64,000 nucleotides of DNA, taken from positions 1 through 64,000 of the forward strand of contig JAKFAO010000012.1 of NCBI GenBank assembly GCA_021527695.1, in the 5' to 3' direction. Below the pieces are notes generated by a model, which did no database searches, was not told the DNA's origin, and saw only the letters and a list, made by a program, of their open reading frames with translations. This stretch comes from Naematelia aurantialba (Eukaryota > Basidiomycota > Tremellomycetes > Tremellales > Naemateliaceae). Each line of letters opens with the position of its first letter. Within the stretch, counting starts at the first letter, position 1. Both the position numbers and the translations under genes were made by a program. Below, in pieces: positions 57,201 to 64,000 of this stretch.

Positions 57201-57818
57201 AGCTCCCTGTTGATGATTGCGCGCACCGTCTCCTCCTGCTTGATGGTCGCGTCAATCGGGCTGTACACTGAGGAGACAGCGATTGTCTTGATCCCCTGCC
57301 GCTTGATTTCCGCGCAGATACCTCGGATCTCGGCAACGTCTACCTGGCTGATCTCCTTTCCGTCCACCTGGAGTCCTCCCTCGGCAAAGAAGACGGGCCC
57401 CTCGAGGACAGCCCGCAGCTCATATGGGAACGCAGCAAACGGTGGAGTGAGTCTGCTAAACGGCCCACACAGACGGATAACGGCGACACGCTCGAGCTTG
57501 GCGGCATTCCGTTCGATAAGAGAGTTGACGAATGATGTGGTACCGATGGCGACCGCTTGCAAGCGATTCTTGTCTATTTGCGCTTTCTCGAGACATCCCT
57601 GCACCGCCATCTGAATACCAAGTGTGACATCTGCAGTAGTAGGGGCTTTGAATGACGAAAGTACTGGCGTTGGTGTCCCCGGTGTAAGATCCAGAATCGC
57701 GGCATCCCTACGGGTCGACCAACGTGAGTTTTGCTCTCTAGCTGACCATCTTGCACACGACGTACGTGTTGGTTCCTCCGACATCCACCCCGATGCGCAA
57801 GGTTTTGGCAATGGTCAT
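54258..57818 (-). CDS. Hydantoinase A/oxoprolinase - DUF917 fusion protein (copy 2)
   Basis: Start ATG at 57818 (MTIAKTLRIGVDVGGTNT); exon 1 ends there and a GTACGT intron follows. Stop TAG at 54258. After splicing the phosphate-1 loop continues DAAILDLTPGTPTP. Then come AIGTTSFVNSLIERN, AAFPYELRAVLEG, LTSNDGTLMTCEQA, SSGPTNSMRGANFL and VDVGGTT. SFGLGGGSRVRKD precedes GPDSVGYEI, and next VPVYLVGGGAILVP. The DUF917 half shows LEWIATGCYILGCGGGG, GGIGSPEV, LEIGGGNGMINL and MTKAKHYRDTDA. The end is YKYGLRVLVLGVTAAPQW, then YDIPYEPLGKY and SVIEEYS. It would open or process a cyclic amide/ureide ring using ATP in the cytosol. It is divergent from NCS1 III, which parallels bacterial hydantoin operons that pair a permease with hydantoinase. 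Confidence 0.85.
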
Positions 57819-57986
57819 CTTGTCACCTCGGCTACTGTGGTAGGGGATGACTCGAAGTCTTGTTCAGACGTTTATGATATCAACAGCAGTATTTCATGCT
57901 CCGTAGTATAGCCGACACGAGCCTTATCTTGTCCCTTCCGAGCGACTCGCTGCTTTGGGTCCCCAGGCGCCCATGGGTAGTGGGTA

Positions 57987-58469
57987 GCCCACCGCAGCAA
58001 GAATGTGGGCCGATACCGCCTGAGAATCGGCGGACGACAGCCGCCGCTTGAAGCGAAGAAGCAAAAGTTTTTGGTGATACTGCTGTCGGTCAAGACGAGA
58101 TCTCTCGGAGCGGACCCGCTGCAAGCCCACGAGGCCAGACGCCATGCAGGAGCAGTCTAGATATGCGCCATTCGGTGGTATGACCGAACAGGAAATGTGG
58201 TCACGATATTAGGAATGCTACGAGCATCTGCTACCGCACAATCGCACTGCCGGGGTCTTTCACTGGCCCTTCCAGGGGGGGTACACCCATACCCATACCC
58301 AGCTCACTGATGGTTCCCCCATTGGTCCTCCCACAACGGGCTTGTCAGAGTTGCCCAATGCACTTGTTGATTGGTTGCCAGCACGTCTGCTTTACCTTGG
58401 CGTTGGATCATTCCCTCCCAGATCTAGTGCCTCGCCCGCCGCAGTCAGCCCACGGTGGGCATGGTGGGC
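57987..58469. promoter_or_regulatory. Five GTGGGC/GCCCAC motifs in the HyuA copy 2 - NCS1 III divergent promoter
   Basis: The 838-bp divergent promoter (57819-58656) contains GCCCAC at 57987-57992 and 58448-58453, and GTGGGC at 58005-58010, 58455-58460 and 58464-58469. They form two groups, one near each gene: about 170-190 bp from the HyuA ATG and about 190-210 bp from the NCS1 ATG. The second group repeats the GCCCAC...GTGGGC...GTGGGC order seen in the module I promoter at 7861-7884. Function is inferred. Confidence 0.55.
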
Positions 58470-58656
58470 AACCAGTCCCCCGACACCTTCGCTCACGACT
58501 CGGTTGCCATTGGTTTCTCACCCGTCGCCTGCCAAACGATTAGATAAGGTCCCAGGCGCATCCTACAAAAGCCACGGGCGGGATGCCTCATGGCCGCGCA
58601 ACCCCTCATTCACACTACTCGATCCGACCCCATAGACATCGACCACACAAATCGCA

Positions 58657-60824
58657 ATGGTGTGGGACAAAGCCACCATTCTCCGCAAACTCGAGGTTCC
58701 ACAACGTGAGGAGGAAGCCGAGATTTGGCAGACGAACCGCTGGGTAGGTCTGTCGGCCCTGGACCTGCGCGATTTCGCAGCTTTGGGGGCAGCTGGCAAA
58801 GCTGACGTTTGGATGCAGCTGAATCGCGACAATGTCCCTCTGCCTCCCTCGAGACGTACTTGGGGCGCGTGGTCGTTTGTCGGCTATTGGCTGGCGACAG
58901 GTGTGAACATCTCGGGTTGGACTGGGGGTTCTTCGTTGCTCTCACTGGGCTTGACAGTCGGTAAATGGTGGTCTTTTGCCTGCCCATACTCTGAGCTGAG
59001 CGTGACAAATAGGTCAAGCCATGGCCGTGGTTGTCATTGGTCAATTTTTGGTTGCGGCCTGCGTTGTTCTCACTGGACTCTTTGGCGCCAAATGGCACGT
59101 TGGATTTCCAATGTGGAACCGTGTCGTCTGGGGCATTCGCGCCTCCTTCTTCCCACTCGCCAACAGGATCGTGCTCTCCTTCACCTGGTGTGCATGCCAG
59201 GCATGGTTTGGGGGCCAGGTGCTCAAGACGCTGTTTGGAACAATTTGGCCGTCAATCTACAACATGCGCAACACGATCCCCGTATCGTCCAACCTCACGA
59301 GCGTCGACTTTATGTGTTTCATGCTGTTCCTCATCATTTCAGTCCCTCTGCTGTACATTCCGCCCGAGCACTACCGCAAACCGTTCCTATTCACCGCGGC
59401 AACTTCGACGATCACCGCGTTTGCGCTGTTTTTCTACTCGCTAGCCAAGGGTCATGGTGCCGGTCCATTGATCAGCAGTACAGCTCCCGAGATCACTGGT
59501 ACTGTGCAGGTACATGGATCAGAGCTTGCTTGGGCAATGGTCTACGGAATCAGCAGTCAGATGGGCAGTATCTGCGCGGGGGTACGTCGGTTGCTGTCTA
59601 TGGTTGTCGCGGACAGGGCTGACTGTCGCGCTCCCCGATACAGATTCTCAACATGTCGGATTACACCCGTTTTGCCGTCAAGCCCGGTGACCAGATGTGG
59701 TCTCAGCTGTTGGTGGTCCCCATCATGGGCACGATAACGTGCTTGATTGGGATCATCTGCACGTCGGTCGCGGCAGAGACGTATCCAGACGCGGGACTGC
59801 TGTGGGAGCCGTACGAGCTTCTCACCCAAATTCAGATGAGTGGCGGCAAGGGGGCTAGGGCAGCGGTGTTCTTTGCCTGTGAGCGCGTCTCGGTTGACCG
59901 CGGCATGATATAAAGTTGACCATGTGTGCAGCGCTCGCCTTCCTCATCTCGCAATTTGGTATCAATATTGCCGGCAACGCCATTTCTGGCGGAATCGATC
60001 TCGCCTCGTTGTGGCCAAAATACATTGACATTCGACGCGGTGCCTATATCGTGAGTGGCTCATCGACAAGCCGGTCACTCATGCTGCGCAGACGACCCTC
60101 ATGTCGCTTCCCATGTGCCCCTGGGCATTGCTGAGTGGTGCCACCGTCTTCATCTCGGTCATGTCGGGATACGCCACGTTCTTCGGCCCCATGACGGGTC
60201 TGATGGTATTTGATTACCTTTTCGTCCGCAGGCAGCGAGTCAAGCTCTCGGCGATGGTACGTTGGCTGCTGTCCCGTATGTCCGCTCCTGATGGTATGCC
60301 ATACAGTACATTGCGTCACCCGAATCGATCTATTTCTACTGGAAGGGAGTCAACTGGCGAGCGCCCGTCGCGTGGGTCATTGGTGTGGCGCCTCTGTTCC
60401 CCGGTTTCCTGGCGTCGGTGTCGACTATCACAGTCCCCGTTGGCGCACAGCACATGTACTACCTCTGCTTCCCAGGTAGGTTTTACCCCCATGACAACGC
60501 AAGCGGGGTGCTTTGGCTCAAATGACATAGCGGGTTTCTTCATCTCCGGTGTGGTCTACCTGATCTTCTGCAAGATTTGGCCAGTTGCGGGTGCGGGCGA
60601 GGTAGACGAGTACGACATCTTTGGAACCTTCGGGTAAGTGCCATAGCTCTTCATCGCACAGTATAGGGCCAAACTGAGGCAACGATAGCGTGGCGGGAGC
60701 TTCGCTCGATTGGTCGGACGGTACTATCAACGTCCTTGGCCGCACGGAAGCCCAAGTGGGTGACGAAGACAAGGATGACAAGGCCATCGATCCTGTTCTG
60801 GCCGTCGAGGAGCGCAGCTTATAG
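58657..60824 (+). CDS. NCS1 nucleobase/ureide:cation symporter III
   Basis: Start ATG at 58657 (MVWDKATILRKLEVPQREEE), stop TAG at 60822-60824, with about seven introns. The NCS1 core begins LNRDNVPLPPSRRTWGAWSF, then VGYWLATGVNISGWTGGSSL. Helices follow (VVVIGQFLVAACVVLTGLFG, AKWHVGFPMWNRVVWG, SFTWCACQAWFGGQVLKTLF, AMVYGISSQMGSICAG). After them come the conserved YIDIRRGAYI segment, FFGPMTGLMVFDYLFVRRQR, and YFSICKIWPVAG-like end helices before EVDEYDIFGTFG. The N-terminus is longer than in NCS1 I and II (about 60 residues before the core). It is a plasma-membrane symporter. Divergence from the HyuA-DUF917 fusion makes a hydantoin-like or ureide substrate attractive, since the bacterial NCS1 Mhp1 carries hydantoins. 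Confidence 0.85.
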
Positions 60825-61457
60825 AGAGCGGTATAAATTCGGGCCAAGCTACTGCGGCTGTGGCCTATATCGCGTTTTAGACAGACCATTACTCGTTAAG
60901 AATGTTGTCCGTCCCATTTTTTGTAGGCGAGACACAGATCTCTAGAGGGACAGCCAAATGCGATACATTGCCTGCTCCTTACTCTGACATTACCCAGACG
61001 CTCCTTGTTGGTACTCTGCTGTGTCTAGCCTGGCACTATCCCTAGCAAACAACACTGATCCAGGTCACTTCGGCTTCCTTGATATCAAGGCAGCCGACGA
61101 TGCACAGACGGCAAATTGGCGAGTGGCGAAAACTGAACGGTCAGACGTCGTCAGCTTAAATGACGAAAACAACTCTAGAGTCAAAGCTCACCTTCCAAAG
61201 TTGTGCATTCCCAGCTGTCACACAGTGCTTGGCGACTCGAGTATTCTCATCTGGCCCGTCTATGATATCGCATGCATCAACCAAAGCGTCGGCCAGTGCG
61301 TGACGGACAACTCCATCTGATGACGTCATACCTTTCACGCTCCTTTCAGTGTCCATCGTTGAGATTTCTACTCGTATGCAATTTGTGGATGCGAGTGTCG
61401 CACTGAGCCGTTCCAGTACCATCCACTTGATGTAAGCAGCCATATTCGAGAGCCGCC
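60825..61457. other. Intergenic region
   Basis: About 630 bases lie between NCS1 III and the membrane-protein ATG. Short open frames show no domain. The right part presumably holds the promoter of the next gene. No GTGGGC motif was seen. Confidence 0.5.
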
Positions 61458-62456
61458 ATGGCAGGAACGTTCTTCAGAACTTCATACCCAGCGACACCGG
61501 CGGCCGGCCCCACCGAGGGACACACTTCAAAGACGCAAGAATGGTCAATCAAGGACGCCCCGCTACCACCCCTGGACTACAACCTGAGGGCCCATCGACT
61601 GGGCATCGCGGTATTCTGGAGCCTCGTGCTGATCGACTCGGTCGCGATGCCCATCTCGCTGTACTTTGGCCTGTGGTACGGGACCTCGCTTAGCCCCAAT
61701 GCCGTGTTCAGTATCGTCACTGCCGCTCTTGGTGGGGTCAGCATAGCAGAGTACTGCTGGAGGCTGTGGAAACTCGTAAAGCCAGACAGCAATTGCCGGT
61801 GCCAGGGTGCCCGGCGCTACCAGGTGAGTCACGGACCCTGCTTGTTGGCATCTAGGGGGATACTGTGCTGATGGACTCCCCTTCCCATGCACGCTCAGCT
61901 CGATTGGTTCCATTGGTGCGTCACGACCATGTGGATCTTTGTCATCGCCGAACTTGTCGTCGGAACCGTCTTTACAAACCCCCCAATACGTCTTCTCGCC
62001 ATGCCGCTCGCGTCAGCCCTCTATCTATTTGGAACGGTGTGCATCATCATTGACAGCCTGCGGCTCGTGCACGTTACCTTGCCCTTCCCCATCTCCTCGC
62101 AGCAGCCCGGCCGCATTCTTTGTCCCGCCATCTACCCTTATATCGAGGACATTGTCGCCGTTGATGGCGGAGGCGGGACAGCGTTCAGAACCCGCTTATC
62201 CGACCGATACGAGGCAAGCGGCGTGTTCCGGCAAATGCTCAGTCGACTGTCCTTCTTCTGGGGAGTTGGCGGGGAGGCGGCAGCGGTGCTAACGACCGTG
62301 CTTGTGTTTGCTCTCGAGAAGGACGCAGCGTACGTGGTCGGCTGGAGCTTGCCGTTTGTCTGGGCTGGAATTTGGGTCTTATTGACGATCTGGTACGTGA
62401 AGAAGCAGTTGAGGCGGGAACGTGAGCTGTGGAAACTACAATCAGTCAAAGCATAG
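61458..62456 (+). CDS. Fungal multispan membrane protein, function unknown
   Basis: ATG at 61458 (MAGTFFRTSYPATPAAGPTE), stop at 62456, with one intron (about 61830-61898) joining CQGARRYQ to LDWFHWCVTT. About 308 residues with six or seven hydrophobic segments: IAVFWSLVLIDSVAMPISLY, VFSIVTAALGGVSIAEY, MWIFVIAELVVGTVF, MPLASALYLFGTVCIIIDSL, FFWGVGGEAAAVLTTVLVFA and LPFVWAGIWVLLTIWYV. The end is basic (KKQLRRERELWKLQ). The pattern resembles a widespread family of uncharacterised fungal integral membrane proteins. No transporter or enzyme motif is recognised. It lies between the NCS1 III module and the cupin gene and shows no sign of belonging to either. Confidence 0.75.
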
Positions 62457-62610
62457 ACTTACATCTTTGGTTGAATATCACATGCATGTATGTAGATGAC
62501 GCTCCGAGGATAGAAAGGATCGCGAGCAAGCCAAGTGCGAAGGAAGAGCATGTCTGCCATGGGAAAGGATTGCAGCCTCGAGGTTATGCAATACTTCGCC
62601 AACGGGGCAT

Positions 62611-62650
62611 TAGCCATGCGACTGCAATCTTAGCCATGCGACTGCAATCT
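62611..62650. repeat. Perfect 20-bp tandem duplication
   Basis: TAGCCATGCGACTGCAATCT occurs twice head to tail (62611-62630 and 62631-62650) in the 3' region between the membrane-protein and cupin genes. The copies are identical, which suggests a recent slippage event. Confidence 0.9.
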
Positions 62651-62751
62651 GCCTGAACCCGGGCTGTACTGAGAGGGAGAACTTTCGGGAATGCCGAACC
62701 TATGCATCATCGCAGCTCTCTTCGGACCGCCTTATTACAACAACGCCAAGC

Positions 62752-63662
62752 TTAGTCCTTCTTGGCCCACTCTGGTGCCTCGTCCTTGCCCTCCTCTTCC
62801 AACTCGTCACCTTCCTCCTTGGTCTTGTGCACAGTGGTCTCGGCGTGCTCCGCCGGGGCGTAGATGGTGAACAGGCAGAGCGGGGTGGGGCCGGTGTTGA
62901 TGACTTGTGATCAGAGCAGTGGTGTCAGGAGATGCGACAGTGAATGACAGTGAATGCCAGTGAATAAGGGTGAATAGCAGTGAATGCCAGTGAATAACGA
63001 TGAAAGACGGTGAAATGACAGAAGGTGAAGCGGTGATTTAGATGAGGGGAGAGTCTCAGTAAGCGACGTCACGAGTAAGACAGTGAGCGCTCACAGTTGT
63101 GCTTGGTTCCCTGAGGCACAATCACCATGTCGCCAGCTTTAACATTGCGCTCCTCCCCGGCCACGACGGCCTTGCACACGCCCGAAGTGAAGATGAGGTG
63201 TTGGTCGACGGTGTGGACCTGTCGTGCAGAAGAGGGAAATGAAGCAACCACCAAGAAGGATGGAAGGAAGCATCGAGACGGGGAAGGAAGGAAGATCAGA
63301 GTTGATTCAAGTCGAGATATGAGAGTAGGGGACGGAAATGTATCTGATCAGCTACGTCGTACTCAGTGCACACCTACTTACCTCCTCGCCAATCTCCCCA
63401 CCAACGGGCACGTCATGACGACGAGCTGCGAGCTCTCTCCCGTCCAGAGCACGTTGCGGAACTCGGGGTACTGGCTGGGAATGGCGTTGATCGCCTCCAG
63501 ATGGTACATCTTCTTGGGAGGCGGTGGCATGGTTGTTCTCTTTGGGGCGTGAGCGATAGTCGAAGCAGAGAAGGCGCGCAGCACGACGCGCGGGGACGAG
63601 GACGCGATGACGGCTGGGTGGGAAGAAGAGAAGCGGGTGAAGAGGGTACGTGAGACGGACAT
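62752..63662 (-). pseudogene. Cupin-domain protein with apparent one-base frameshift
   Basis: ATG at 63662, stop TAA at 62752, with two introns. The N-terminus (MSVSRTLFTRFSSSHPAVIA, then RAFSAS) looks like a mitochondrial leader. It is followed by MYHLEAINAIPSQYPEFRNV and LWTGESSQLVVMT, a clear cupin_2 start. At about 63405-63415 the frame changes: the expected VGGEIGEE continuation lies in the next frame, and exon 2 (VHTVDQHLIFTSG, VKAGDMVIVPQGTKHN) agrees only with that shifted frame. One G seems to be missing after ATGAC. Exon 3 gives FINTGPTPLCLFTIYAPAEH and an acidic tail. Residues EVH..DQ and the later His fit cupin metal ligands. The gene is either disrupted in this strain or carries a sequencing error. 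Function of the intact family is varied. Confidence 0.7.
62941..63020. repeat. Eight-copy 10-bp tandem repeat inside a cupin intron
   Basis: Eight degenerate units of TGAATGNCAG follow one another with exact 10-bp period from 62941 to 63020. The variable bases are mostly at units 3, 4, 6, 7 and 8. The array lies wholly within the second intron of the cupin gene (about 62906-63096), which is why that intron is longer than most here. Confidence 0.85.
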
Positions 63663-64000
63663 ACTGGTAATGTCAGTTGTGCTTGACCTGAGTATTGCGC
63701 TGGTGTGTGGGTTGACGCACAGAGCAGAATATGGTGGTCCTTGTCAGAAGTAGAGAGGGAGATGGTCTCGGAGTAAAAAAGTCAGCACAAAGGTGAGTCT
63801 CGAGGGATCGGATGATGTCATACAGCGCACGGACATGGAGTGGCGAAGAGGCGAGTGGCTTTGCCTGTCCACGAGAGAGTCCAACAGGCAAATCTATGGC
63901 AGGTGGTACGCTGCGGTGTAGGATGGGTCATGAGTCATAGATACAAGCGAGCAAGAGAGCTCCCAACGGGAGCAATGGCGCACATCTTGCGTGTAACGGA
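63663..64000. other. Upstream region of the cupin gene, window edge
   Basis: The last 338 bases hold the presumed cupin promoter. Short open frames show no recognised domain. A neighbouring gene may begin outside the window. Confidence 0.4.

Noticed and set aside
1..64000. CRISPR arrays, rRNA genes, tRNA genes, bacterial operons
   Set aside because: None seen by eye. The intron-rich gene structure and telomere show a fungal chromosome; a tRNA scan would be needed to exclude intron-containing tRNA genes fully.
1..64000. Secondary-metabolite cluster (polyketide or peptide synthetase)
   Set aside because: No KS, adenylation or condensation motifs were seen. The dioxygenases, reductases and regulators fit nitrogen-compound catabolism better.

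Overview
The window starts at a chromosome end. Bases 1-103 are a tract of (T)TAGGGGG-type telomere repeat, read here as its complement. This variant is known from Tremellomycete basidiomycetes such as the Cryptococcus lineage. Nearly every gene is split by short introns of about 45-80 bp with GTGAGT-like donors. There are many Zn2Cys6, C2H2 and 'fungal_trans' regulators, NCS1 and MFS permeases, and a GPI-anchored surface protein. Together these point to a basidiomycete yeast or fungus, probably a Tremellomycete, at a subtelomere. The species cannot be told from the sequence alone. Gene ends below come from start and stop codons and hand-placed splice sites, so internal exon limits are approximate.

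Layout. 0-2.5 kb: telomere, an unrecognised telomere-adjacent reading frame, an 11-bp-arm hairpin and a truncated Ty3/gypsy gag with a possible LTR. 2.6-10.5 kb (module I): C2H2 regulator A, a thymine-7-hydroxylase-like 2-oxoglutarate dioxygenase and a divergent NCS1 permease. 11-16.5 kb: aldo-keto reductase I and an MFS exporter. 16.9-21.7 kb: amidase divergent from a Zn2Cys6 regulator. 22-25 kb: a secreted, GPI-anchored protein with an ice-binding-like DUF3494 head and a Thr/Val repeat stalk. 26.6-34 kb: intronless alpha/beta hydrolase, ACS-type permease divergent from a PHB-depolymerase-like esterase, and a Zn2Cys6 regulator. 34.5-35.1 kb: GrpB-family protein. 35.6-48.6 kb (module II): second dioxygenase, divergent NCS1 permease, C2H2 regulator B, esterase-D-like hydrolase and a HyuA-DUF917 fusion. 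48.8-51.4 kb: GATA-like regulator and aldo-keto reductase II. 51.7-60.8 kb (module III): C2H2 regulator C, a second HyuA-DUF917 fusion and a divergent third NCS1 permease. 61.5-63.7 kb: a multispan membrane protein and a cupin gene with an apparent one-base frameshift.

The central picture is a threefold, rearranged set of nucleobase/ureide uptake and breakdown genes. Each module pairs an NCS1 permease with a divergently transcribed enzyme (dioxygenase or hydantoinase-type) and with one of three paralogous two-finger C2H2 regulators. The three regulators keep the same DNA-contact residues in both fingers. A short motif, GTGGGC (GCCCAC on the other strand), is clustered by eye in the promoters of these genes: all three NCS1 divergent promoters, regulators A and B, the esterase, one HyuA fusion and aldo-keto reductase I. 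I propose that the window holds a subtelomeric regulon for heterocyclic nitrogen compounds (pyrimidine, hydantoin or ureide type) run by paralogous C2H2 activators. The genes and motifs are seen; the substrate and the regulator-site link are inferred.
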